A DNA stretch of 64,000 nucleotides, taken from positions 2,356,001 to 2,420,000 of the forward strand of contig NZ_CP030047.1 of the NCBI RefSeq assembly GCF_015291625.1, given 5' to 3'. The notes under the pieces were generated by a model. That model had not been told where the DNA came from. It did not search any database and worked only from the letters and a program-made list of their open reading frames with translations. Shown here piece after piece: positions 18,611 to 25,645 of this stretch. The position numbers and the translations under genes are program-made. Within the stretch, counting starts at the first letter, position 1. Each line of letters opens with the position of its first letter. This DNA is from Bradyrhizobium sp. CCBAU 53421 (lineage in GTDB: Bacteria; Pseudomonadota; Alphaproteobacteria; Rhizobiales; Xanthobacteraceae).

Positions 18611-19225
18611 ATGCGCAAGCTTTGGACCGTGCTGGCAGCGCTGGCGACATTGAGCCTGACCAACTGCGGCTACAACGCGATCCAGACCAATGACGAGCAG
18701 GTCAAGTCGAGCTGGTCGGAGGTGGTGAACCAGTACCAGCGGCGCGCCGATCTGGTGCCGAACCTCGTCAACTCGGTGAAGGGCTTTGCGCAGCAGGAGA
18801 AGGATGTGCTGCTCGGTGTCACCAATGCGCGCGCCAAGGTCGGCAGCATCCAGGCGACGCCCGAGGTGCTCAACGATCCCGCCGCGTTTCAGAAGTTCAC
18901 GCAGGCGCAGGGTGAGCTGACCAGCGCGCTGTCGCGGCTGCTGGTCGTCACCGAGAATTACCCGCAGCTGAAATCGGACGCGCTGTTCCGCGACCTGATG
19001 GCGCAGCTCGAGGGCACCGAGAACCGCATCACCGTGGCGCGCAACCGCTACATCAAGGCGGTGCAGGACTACAATGTCGGCATCCGCACCTTCCCGAACA
19101 ATCTGACTGCGATGGCGTTCGGCTACAAGGAGAAGCCCAACTTCACGGTCGACAATGAGAAGGAGATCTCGACCGCGCCGAAGGTCGATTTCAATCCGGC
19201 TCCGGCGCCGGCGCCGTCGAAATAG
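18611..19225 (+). CDS. lemA: LemA family lipoprotein (204 aa)
   Basis: LemA-type envelope protein with a lipobox-like LSLTNC near residues 16-21, then the characteristic LVKSSWSEVVNQYQRRADL-type first helix (VKSSWSEVVNQYQRR) and long amphipathic helices. The C-terminus is an Ala/Pro tail. Function of the family is not settled. The ATG at 18611 follows GGGAGG at a normal distance. It is the first of three genes; the next two encode TPM-domain proteins, the usual neighbours of lemA, suggesting an envelope-associated complex. Confidence 0.9.
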   Translation: MRKLWTVLAALATLSLTNCGYNAIQTNDEQVKSSWSEVVNQYQRRADLVPNLVNSVKGFAQQEKDVLLGVTNARAKVGSIQATPEVLNDPAAFQKFTQAQGELTSALSRLLVVTENYPQLKSDALFRDLMAQLEGTENRITVARNRYIKAVQDYNVGIRTFPNNLTAMAFGYKEKPNFTVDNEKEISTAPKVDFNPAPAPAPSK

Positions 19226-19246
19226 CGCCGGCCGGCGCCGATCGCG

Positions 19247-20143
19247 ATGACCGCCGCACGCGTCATCCTGCTCGCCTTGCTGCTGGGCTTCGTGTGCCCG
19301 GCATGGGCCGAGGTCGCCGTGCCTCAGCTCACCGGCCGCGTCGTCGACCAGACCGGGACGCTGTCGGCGAGCGACGTCGCGTCGCTGAACGACAGGTTGA
19401 AGGATCTGGAGACCCGCAAGGGCAGCCAGGTCGCGGTCCTGATCGTGCCGACCACCGGCGAAGAGACGATCGAGCAGTTCTCGATCCGCGTTGCCGAGGC
19501 ATGGAAGATCGGGCGCAAGAAGATCGACGACGGAGCGTTGCTGGTCGTCGCCAAGAACGACCGGCATTTGCGCATCGAGGTCGGCTACGGCCTCGAAGGC
19601 GTGCTGAGCGACGTCGTCACCCACCGCATCATCGACGAGGACATTAAGCCGAAATTCAAGGCCGGCGATTTCGCCGGCGGCATTTCGGCGGGCGTCGACC
19701 GCATGATCCGCCTGATCAATGGCGAGCAATTGCCGGCGCCGGAGCCCGAGCATTGGCAGGGCCCCAATCTCGTCGATCTCGCCAATCCGGTGACGATCTT
19801 CATCGTCATCATCGTCGCGAGCGTGCTGCGTGCGATGCTGGGGCGGCTGCTGGGCTCGGCGGCGACCGGCAGCATCGTCGGCGTGTTCACCTGGATGGTG
19901 GCGGGCTCGCTCGCCACCGCGCTGGTGGTCGGGCTGTTTGCGGCGGTTGCGGCGCTGATCTTCGGCGGATTGAATTTCGGCGGCCCGGCGGCCGGCTCGG
20001 GACCGTACCGGCGCGGCGGCGGCTATTCGGGCGGCTGGTCCGGCGGCGGGGGCTGGAGCAGCGGCTCGAGTTCGGGCGACAGCGGCGGCTTCAGCGGTGG
20101 AGGCGGCAGCTTCGGCGGCGGCGGCGCCTCGGGGAGCTGGTAG
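19247..20143 (+). CDS. TPM-domain protein, YgcG-like (298 aa)
   Basis: Secreted and membrane-anchored TPM-domain protein. A signal peptide (LLALLLGFVCPAWA) precedes the TPM domain at roughly residues 25-150 (LTGRVVDQTGTLSASD, GRKKIDDGALLVVAKNDRH, RIEVGYGLEGVLSD). Two hydrophobic segments follow and then a Gly/Ser-rich tail ending GGGGASGSW. The tail of this type is common in YgcG-like proteins. It follows lemA by 21 bp and ends 4 bp before the next TPM gene, so the three are one transcription unit. Confidence 0.9.
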   Translation: MTAARVILLALLLGFVCPAWAEVAVPQLTGRVVDQTGTLSASDVASLNDRLKDLETRKGSQVAVLIVPTTGEETIEQFSIRVAEAWKIGRKKIDDGALLVVAKNDRHLRIEVGYGLEGVLSDVVTHRIIDEDIKPKFKAGDFAGGISAGVDRMIRLINGEQLPAPEPEHWQGPNLVDLANPVTIFIVIIVASVLRAMLGRLLGSAATGSIVGVFTWMVAGSLATALVVGLFAAVAALIFGGLNFGGPAAGSGPYRRGGGYSGGWSGGGGWSSGSSSGDSGGFSGGGGSFGGGGASGSW

Positions 20144-20147
20144 GCAC

Positions 20148-20645
20148 ATGAGCATCAAGCGTATCGGCAAGCACCTGCTCGAGCATCGCTGGCGCGTGCG
20201 GCGCGCGTTTCCGCCGCGCGTGCTCGACGCCATCGAGCAGGCGATCAAGGCCGGGGAGGCCACGCATTCCGGCCAGATCCGCTTCGTCGTCGAGGGCGGG
20301 CTCGACGGCGTGCCGCTGTTCCGCAACCAGCCGGCGCGGGAACGCGCGCTCGACGTGTTCTCGCACTTGCGGATCTGGGACACCCATCACAACAACGGTG
20401 TTCTGATCTATCTGTTGCTCGCCGACCGCGACGTCGAAATCGTCGCCGACCGCGGCATCGATGCGAAGGTCGGCCGCGCCGGCTGGGAAGCGATTTGCCG
20501 CACGATGGAAACGGATTTTCGGGCCGGCCGGTTCGAGCAGGGTGTGATCAAGGGGATCGAGGCGGTGTCGCGGGAGCTGGCGCGGTATTTCCCGCATGCC
20601 GAGGGCGGCCCGAACGAGCTGCCGGACAAGCCGGTGGTGATTTAG
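20148..20645 (+). CDS. TPM-domain protein without signal peptide (165 aa)
   Basis: Second TPM-domain protein, lacking a signal peptide or Gly-rich tail. Core blocks are EATHSGQIRFVVEGGLDG, WDTHHNNGVLIYLLLADRD and VEIVADRGIDAKVG. The ATG at 20148 lies 4 bp after the preceding stop; an upstream in-frame start is inside that gene. Part of the lemA-TPM-TPM unit. It may act on the cytoplasmic side as partner of the exported paralogue, but that is inference. Confidence 0.88.
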   Translation: MSIKRIGKHLLEHRWRVRRAFPPRVLDAIEQAIKAGEATHSGQIRFVVEGGLDGVPLFRNQPARERALDVFSHLRIWDTHHNNGVLIYLLLADRDVEIVADRGIDAKVGRAGWEAICRTMETDFRAGRFEQGVIKGIEAVSRELARYFPHAEGGPNELPDKPVVI

Positions 20646-20666
20646 GGCGGGTGCTGCCGAGATCTC

Positions 20667-20826
20667 ATCCTCCCCTGGAGGGGGAGGATCGACGCGAATG
20701 CAATGAGCGGCGAGGTGGGGTGGAGGTCTGTCCGCGTGAACGCTGCCCGAGTGGAGAGATCACCCCACCTCGGTTCGCATTGCGCTGCGCTTCATGCGAA
20801 CCGATCCTCCCCCTCCAGGGGAGGAT
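20667..20826. repeat. 160-bp composite palindromic element (two facing hairpins)
   Basis: Left hairpin at 20667-20689 has arms ATCCTCCCC and GGGGAGGAT around TGGAG. Right hairpin at 20804-20826 is its reverse complement with loop CTCCA. Between them CGAGGTGGGGTG (20711-20722) pairs with CACCCCACCTCG (20761-20772), and GGTTCGCAT/ATGCGAACC (20772-20780, 20794-20802) forms another stem. It lies between the TPM gene and the convergent GST gene, and no coding frame is evident in it. Confidence 0.85.
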
Positions 20827-20839
20827 AAGAAGACCGCCT

Positions 20840-21454
20840 TTACGCCTTCACCGAGGGCCGCGCGCCGACGCGGTTGAACCAGGCCACGATGTTGCCGTTC
20901 GACTGGTCCAGCGGCTGGCCGACCTGGTTGCCGAAATCGAGCCAGCAGTAGAGCAGCATGTCGGCGAGGGTGAAGCGCTTGCCGCAGATGTAGTCGCGGC
21001 CGTCGGCCATCTGGTCGTTCAACCACTTGATGCGGTTGGCGGCAATCATCTTCAGTCCGGGCGACGCCTCCGGCGCGACCGGAATGCGTTTCTCGAAGAA
21101 CCTCAGCGCCTCGCCGAAGCGATAGCCGTTGGCGAGCGGCTCGGCGATGTTGAGATCGACGCGGCGCGTCCACATCCGGCATTCCGCGCGTTCTTCCGGC
21201 GTGCTGCCGATCATCGCGGGCGAGGGGTGCTTCTCCTCGAGATATTCGCAGATCGCGGTGATCTCCGAGAGGTAGTTGCCGCAGTCGAGCTCGAGCGCCG
21301 GCATCTGGCCGTGCGGATTGCGCTTCAGATGCGCTTCCTCGCGGTTCTCGCCCTTGCGCAGGTCGACGGCCTGCTTGGGGATCTCGATGCCCTTCTCGGC
21401 CATGAACATGCGCACGATGCGCGGATTGGGTCCGATCGAGTCGTAAAGCTTCAT
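20840..21454 (-). CDS. glutathione S-transferase family protein (204 aa)
   Basis: GST with N-terminal thioredoxin-like domain starting MKLYDSIGPNPRIVRMF, the cis-Pro loop NPHGQMPALEL and the GSH-contact SEITAICEYLEE, followed by the all-helical C-terminal domain with the N-capping motif FTLADMLLYCWLDF. It probably conjugates or isomerises an electrophile in the cytosol. The ATG at 21454 was chosen over an upstream one because the family begins at this strand. It is convergent with the TPM operon and just downstream of an MFS transporter gene on the same strand. Confidence 0.9.
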   Translation of the reverse strand: MKLYDSIGPNPRIVRMFMAEKGIEIPKQAVDLRKGENREEAHLKRNPHGQMPALELDCGNYLSEITAICEYLEEKHPSPAMIGSTPEERAECRMWTRRVDLNIAEPLANGYRFGEALRFFEKRIPVAPEASPGLKMIAANRIKWLNDQMADGRDYICGKRFTLADMLLYCWLDFGNQVGQPLDQSNGNIVAWFNRVGARPSVKA

Positions 21455-21559
21455 GGTCCTCGCTCCCGGTTCTTCAGCATTATTCTTGCCGCTGTTGAAC
21501 AGGCCACGCGCGGATTTGTCAAATGTAGCGCTGCATGCGTGGTCGCGCACGCGCGGAGG

Positions 21560-22873
21560 TCATTGCGCCGGTTGCGTTGCGATTCCCGGCGCGGACGGTC
21601 GACCGCGATAGACCGACAGACCCACGAGACCCACCGCCGCGGCGAACAGGATGTAGTAGACCGGTGCAGCCTTGTCGCCCGTGACCTGGACCAGCCAGGT
21701 GTTGATGAACGGCGCCAGCCCACCGAACAGCATCACGGCGAGGTTGTACATCAGCGATGCGCCGGTCGAGCGCACGCCGACCGGAAATATCTCGGTCATG
21801 AAGGCCGGCATCGGTCCGGCCAGGGCGCCGAGCAGGATCGCGACGACCTGCAACTGCCAGAGGTTCGCCGTGGTCGGGGCGGCGACGAGCCGCTGCAGGA
21901 TCACGTAAAACAGCAAGCTGTAGACGATCAGCGCTGGGACGAGCACCGCGCGACGACCGATCCGGTCGGAGAGGGCGCCGCAGGCCACCGCCACCGCCGC
22001 ATTGACGAGGCTGACGACGAGCAGGCCGAGCTGCGCGTTCAGGATCGGGAGCTTCAGCTCGGCGACCGCATAGGTCGGCAGAAAGATCGCGTTGACGTAG
22101 TTGATCGCGGTACCGGCCGCGATCAGGCAGAACGAGGCGATCAACTCGCGCGGATGTTCGGAGAACAATTGGCCGAGCGTGGTCTGCCTGCTCGGTTGTG
22201 CCGTCGCGGCCCTCTCGGCGAGATACGCCTTGAATTCGGGTGACTCGTCGCACCGTTGGCGCAGGTACCATCCGGTCGGCCCGATCAGAATGCCGAGGAT
22301 GAACGGCACGCGCCAACCCCAGCTCGCGAAGGCGTCGGGCGACAGGCCGAGATTGAGACCGATCGCCATCGCGGCGCCGAGGCCGAACGCCAGCGATTGC
22401 GACACCATCTGGAACGAACCGTAGAAGCCGCGTCTGCCGGGCGGCGCGAATTCGATCAGCATCGCGCTGGCGCTGCCGAACTCGCCGCCGGCGGAAAAGC
22501 CCTGGATCAGCCGCGCCAGCAGCAACAGCAGCGGCGCCGCGATTCCGATCGCGCCATAGGTCGGCAGCAGGCCGAGCAGGCCGGTGCCGACAGCCATCAG
22601 CGATATCATCACGACCAGCGCCTTCTTGCGGCCGTGCTTGTCGGAATAGAGCCCGAACACCAGGCCACCCAGCGGCCGGGCCGCAAAGGCGATTCCGAAT
22701 GTCGCGAAGGTCAGCAGCAGCGAGGAATGCGGATTGTCCGCGGGAAAGAACAGCTTGCTCAGGATGCCGGCGAACAGGCCGAAGACGGTGAAGTCGAACC
22801 ATTCCAGCGCATTGCCGATCGTGGAGGAGATCACCACCCGGCGGCGCATCTGCGCCATCGTGTCAGCCTGCAT
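21560..22873 (-). CDS. MFS transporter, metabolite:H+ symporter (MHS) type (437 aa)
   Basis: Twelve-helix inner-membrane transporter. The MHS/ProP-KgtP signature is clear: IGNALEWFDFTVFG in helix 1, RPLGGLVFGLYSDKHGRKKAL in loop 2-3 (RPLGG and DKHGRKK), RLIQGFSAGGEFGSASAML, and a second-half GALSDRIGRRAVL. Family members import carboxylates, amino acids or osmolytes with protons. GAGGAGA precedes the ATG at 22873. Substrate is unknown; neighbours (GST on one side, MBL hydrolase on the other) do not decide it. Confidence 0.9.
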   Translation of the reverse strand: MQADTMAQMRRRVVISSTIGNALEWFDFTVFGLFAGILSKLFFPADNPHSSLLLTFATFGIAFAARPLGGLVFGLYSDKHGRKKALVVMISLMAVGTGLLGLLPTYGAIGIAAPLLLLLARLIQGFSAGGEFGSASAMLIEFAPPGRRGFYGSFQMVSQSLAFGLGAAMAIGLNLGLSPDAFASWGWRVPFILGILIGPTGWYLRQRCDESPEFKAYLAERAATAQPSRQTTLGQLFSEHPRELIASFCLIAAGTAINYVNAIFLPTYAVAELKLPILNAQLGLLVVSLVNAAVAVACGALSDRIGRRAVLVPALIVYSLLFYVILQRLVAAPTTANLWQLQVVAILLGALAGPMPAFMTEIFPVGVRSTGASLMYNLAVMLFGGLAPFINTWLVQVTGDKAAPVYYILFAAAVGLVGLSVYRGRPSAPGIATQPAQ

Positions 22874-22997
22874 TGGTTTCGTCTCCTCGCTGCCGGCACG
22901 GCTTTCGTCGCCGCGCCCATGATTCTTGATCGTTGTGAACCGATCCTAATGCAAAGCCATGGCAGGCCACAACGGCCGGCTTTGCTTGGACCAAGGG

Positions 22998-23807
22998 TCA
23001 ATCGTCGAGCTTGTTGAGGTCGCGCACCGACTGCATGATCGGCTCGAAATTCGAGCGCGCATCGAGCGCGTCGAACAGCTGCGCGGTGTCCTCGAGCAAG
23101 GCATGCGAGCGTTGCAGCGCGATCCGCACATCGTCCTGCGGCGTGTCGGATAGCCGGCCGTGACCCGACAGCAGGATCTTCGAATTGAGTCCCTTCAACC
23201 GTTCCAGCGACTGGATGTAGTCGGCGATCGAGCCGGAGCCGAACACGCCGCCCATCACGCCGCCGGGCATCAGCGTGTCGGCGGCGAACAACAGCCCCTT
23301 GTCCTGATCGAACAGCGAGATGCAGGCCGAGGTATGGCCCGGCGTGTACATCACGTTGAGGCGGAAATTGCCGAGGTCGATCAGGTTGCCTTCCTCGAGC
23401 CAGATGTCGATGTCGATCGGCACGTTCGGTTCGTTGAACATCTTGCGCAGCATCGAGAAGTCGTCGCGCAGCATGATCTTGTTGGCGGCGAGCCGGTGCG
23501 CGGCGATGTAGGCTGAGCCATGGAAATGATAGGCCGCGCCGATGTGATCGAGATGCTCGTGGCTCAGCACCACCATGTCGATCATGTCGGGCGTTACCCC
23601 GAGATGGTTGAGGCACGCGACCAGCGACGGATAATTGCTCGACAGTCCGACGTCGATCATGATGGTGCGCTTGCTGCCGCGTACGAGATAGGCGTTCGCC
23701 GCGCGGTTCTTGAAGCGGATCTGGTAAACGTCGTCGGCGGCCTGGATCAGCGTCGCGACGTCGGCGTCGAACAGCGTCTTGAACGGGCTTGGCTTGTGCT
23801 CGCTCAT
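22998..23807 (-). CDS. MBL-fold metallo-hydrolase coupled to a cNMP-binding protein (269 aa)
   Basis: Metallo-beta-lactamase superfamily hydrolase with the metal motif SHEHLDH, the later His in TPGHTSACIS, Asp in FAADTLMPGG and His in LSGHGRLSD. It has no signal peptide and is presumably cytosolic. Its ATG overlaps the stop of the upstream cyclic-nucleotide-binding gene in an ATGA (23804-23807), so both are made from one message with coupled translation. Such an arrangement suggests a common role, perhaps second-messenger-controlled hydrolysis, but the substrate is not apparent. Confidence 0.88.
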   Translation of the reverse strand: MSEHKPSPFKTLFDADVATLIQAADDVYQIRFKNRAANAYLVRGSKRTIMIDVGLSSNYPSLVACLNHLGVTPDMIDMVVLSHEHLDHIGAAYHFHGSAYIAAHRLAANKIMLRDDFSMLRKMFNEPNVPIDIDIWLEEGNLIDLGNFRLNVMYTPGHTSACISLFDQDKGLLFAADTLMPGGVMGGVFGSGSIADYIQSLERLKGLNSKILLSGHGRLSDTPQDDVRIALQRSHALLEDTAQLFDALDARSNFEPIMQSVRDLNKLDD

Positions 23808-24178
23808 GGTGCGGCCGCCGTCCGATAAGTGACCGCGTTGGACGCGCGCAGGCGTTTCGACAGCGCATCCATCACCATCAGCGCGAAGGCCGGCTGTTGG
23901 CTGACGAGATAGACGAAGCGGGCGTGGTTGATCCGCATCACCCGCGTCTTGGGCGCGGAGGCAATGGCGGTTGCGGAGCGCGCCGAGCCGTCGATCACGG
24001 CCATCTCGCCGAAGAATTCGCCCTTGCCGAGGCTGACGATGACCGTCTTGTTTCCGCCATCGATCTTGGCGATGTCGACGGTGCCGTCGAGCACGACGAA
24101 CAGCTCGCGGCCGGTCGAGCCTTCCTCAAAAATGACGTCATCGACACCAAATTCGTTGATGCATTTCTCGATCGTCAT
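23804..24178 (-). CDS. single-domain cyclic nucleotide-binding protein (124 aa)
   Basis: Consists almost wholly of one cyclic-nucleotide-binding beta-barrel: GRELFVVLDGTVDI, then the phosphate-binding cassette GEFFGEMAVIDGSARSAT with the Glu and Arg that contact cAMP/cGMP. There is no helix-turn-helix, kinase or channel domain. The C-terminus continues as one helix (MDALSKRLRA). The ATG at 24178 follows AGGAGGG. It overlaps the MBL hydrolase gene by 4 bp. It may be a regulatory subunit-like sensor for that enzyme. Confidence 0.9.
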   Translation of the reverse strand: MTIEKCINEFGVDDVIFEEGSTGRELFVVLDGTVDIAKIDGGNKTVIVSLGKGEFFGEMAVIDGSARSATAIASAPKTRVMRINHARFVYLVSQQPAFALMVMDALSKRLRASNAVTYRTAAAP

Positions 24179-24301
24179 GGCACTCCCTCCTGCCTTCTGG
24201 CTGGAAGATGGCGGTATGTTAATCGGGAAAGCGCCGCGCGCAAACGGAGCTGACGCAGATTGCCGCATGGCAACATCGCCCAAATCCGGCCCGGAAAACT
24301 C

Positions 24302-24314
24302 CCTAAAATTTAGG
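24302..24314. promoter_or_regulatory. candidate operator, CCTAAA-A-TTTAGG
   Basis: Perfect 6-bp inverted arms with one central A, in the divergent region between the cNMP-binding gene (start 24178) and the Ala/Pro-rich membrane protein gene (start 24391). It is AT-rich against the GC-rich background. No protein binding it is known to me; the call is inference from symmetry and position. Confidence 0.3.
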
Positions 24315-24390
24315 TAATGGCCGGGTGGGGTAACCATTTCGCAAGCAATAAAAGTTACCGAATTGTCAACCCAGTCTGGAGACTTTGAAC

Positions 24391-25452
24391 GTGAGTGAGC
24401 AGCAGAGCGAGCCGGTCAGCGGTCAAGCCGGCGCCGAGACGGCGGCGAAGAGCGAGCCCGTGGCGGCCGCGGCCGGTGCCGAGGCTGTCAGGCTTGCGCC
24501 CGAGCAGGAGGAGACGTCGCCGAAGGCGGATGCGCCCAGGATCGACGCGCCGAAGCCCGAAGCCCCCAAGGTTGAGCCGTCCCGGCTTGATCCCATGGTC
24601 GAGGCCAAGATCGACGCCAAGATCAACCCCAAGATCGACCCGACCAATATGGACGTGCCCAAGGTCGAGACCGGCAAGCGTGAAGAGCCGCGTTTCCCGG
24701 GCAAGCTGATGATCATGGCGCCCGGTGACCGGACCTGGGACCATGAGGCGACCGCCTCCAAGCCGGGCGCCGAACAGACCGCCAAACCGGCCGGCTCGCG
24801 CCGGTTCGGGGCGATGGCCGCGGTGATTGCGCTGGCGACCGTGGCAGGGGCCATCGGCGGCGCACTTGCGACCGCAGGGCTCGGCCATCTCGCCGCCCCC
24901 GCCGCTGCCTCCGTCAGGGATGTGGCTGCCAAGGACGCTGCCACGGACGCCGCTGCCAAGGAAGCGGCCGATGCCGCGCTCGCCCGGATCGAATCCGAGA
25001 TCGCCGCGCTGAAGGCCAGCGTGGAGCAGACCGCCAAGGCCGGCCAGGCCCAGTTTAGCAAGGCCAGCGACCGGATCGAGAAGGTCGAGAAGGCCCAGGC
25101 CGAACCGATCGCCAAGCTCAACAAGCTCAGCGAGACCGTCGACAAGCTTCGCGCCCCGACGACGACCGTCGCCGCTGTCACGCCCGCCCGCGAGGTTACG
25201 GGCTCGATCCCGCCGGCGACTGCCGCGGCTGCGCCGGCCGCCCCCAGGCCGGAGGTCGGCCGCATGCCGGTGGTTGACGGCTGGGCGCTGCGCGACGTCG
25301 GCAATGGCGGCGCACTGATCGAGGGCCGCGGCGGCATCTACGAGGTTTATGCCGGCGATCCCGTCCCCGGCCTCGGCCGCGTCGACGCCATCCGCAAGCA
25401 GGACGGCCGTTGGGTGGTCGTCACCAGCAAGGGCCTGATCGTCTCGCGCTAG
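24391..25452 (+). CDS. Ala/Pro/Lys-rich single-pass membrane protein, function unknown (353 aa)
   Basis: Not recognised. The N-terminal 130 residues are low-complexity and charged, with a Pro-Lys-Glu pattern including EAKIDAKINPKIDPTN. One hydrophobic helix follows (AAVIALATVAGAIGGALA), then an Ala-rich stretch likely to form coiled coil, a Pro/Ala linker, and a compact C-terminal domain (VDGWALRDVGNGGALIEG to VVTSKGLIVSR) that looks folded and conserved. The GTG at 24391 has GGAGA 8 bases upstream; a TTG at 24385 is too close. Topology suggests a cytoplasmic tail and periplasmic coiled-coil plus domain. Its TAG stop lies in a palindromic repeat. Confidence 0.85.
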   Translation: MSEQQSEPVSGQAGAETAAKSEPVAAAAGAEAVRLAPEQEETSPKADAPRIDAPKPEAPKVEPSRLDPMVEAKIDAKINPKIDPTNMDVPKVETGKREEPRFPGKLMIMAPGDRTWDHEATASKPGAEQTAKPAGSRRFGAMAAVIALATVAGAIGGALATAGLGHLAAPAAASVRDVAAKDAATDAAAKEAADAALARIESEIAALKASVEQTAKAGQAQFSKASDRIEKVEKAQAEPIAKLNKLSETVDKLRAPTTTVAAVTPAREVTGSIPPATAAAAPAAPRPEVGRMPVVDGWALRDVGNGGALIEGRGGIYEVYAGDPVPGLGRVDAIRKQDGRWVVVTSKGLIVSR

Positions 25453-25550
25453 AGCATTTTCGGTTCTGATTGAATCAGAACCGAAGCTCTAGCTTGTCGT
25501 TTGGGCGCGTTTTCTTCACGCGAGCCGGCGTCCACTTCGCTCGAAAACGC
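25450..25550. repeat. two-part intergenic palindromic repeat (GCGTTTTC family)
   Basis: First part, 25450-25491: outer TAGAGC/GCTCTA and a perfect 11-bp inner palindrome, CGGTTCTGATT g AATCAGAACCG. Second part, 25507-25550: GCGTTTTC ... GAAAACGC enclosing TTCACGCGA and CCACTTCGCTC. The second part recurs in reverse orientation at 63613-63660. The first three bases are the TAG stop of the preceding gene. Confidence 0.85.
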
Positions 25551-25576
25551 TATGATCGGCGAAACACGACGATACC

Positions 25577-25612
25577 AAGGCGCTTCACCGCGATGTGAAG
25601 CGCCTTTTTTCT
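25577..25612 (+). terminator. Rho-independent terminator
   Basis: Twelve-bp perfect stem AAGGCGCTTCAC / GTGAAGCGCCTT with a 6-base loop, followed directly by a T run (TTTT). It follows the membrane protein gene and its repeat, and separates that unit from the exported CxxCH protein gene. Confidence 0.85.
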
Positions 25613-25645
25613 TGAATAGGGTTTGCCGTGCGGTGTTAGTGGGGC

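Noticed and set aside
22951..22985. Hairpin GCAAAGCC/GGCTTTGC after the MBL hydrolase gene as a terminator
   Set aside because: The stem is real but the sequence after it on the minus strand has no T run (ATTAGG), so intrinsic termination is not supported.
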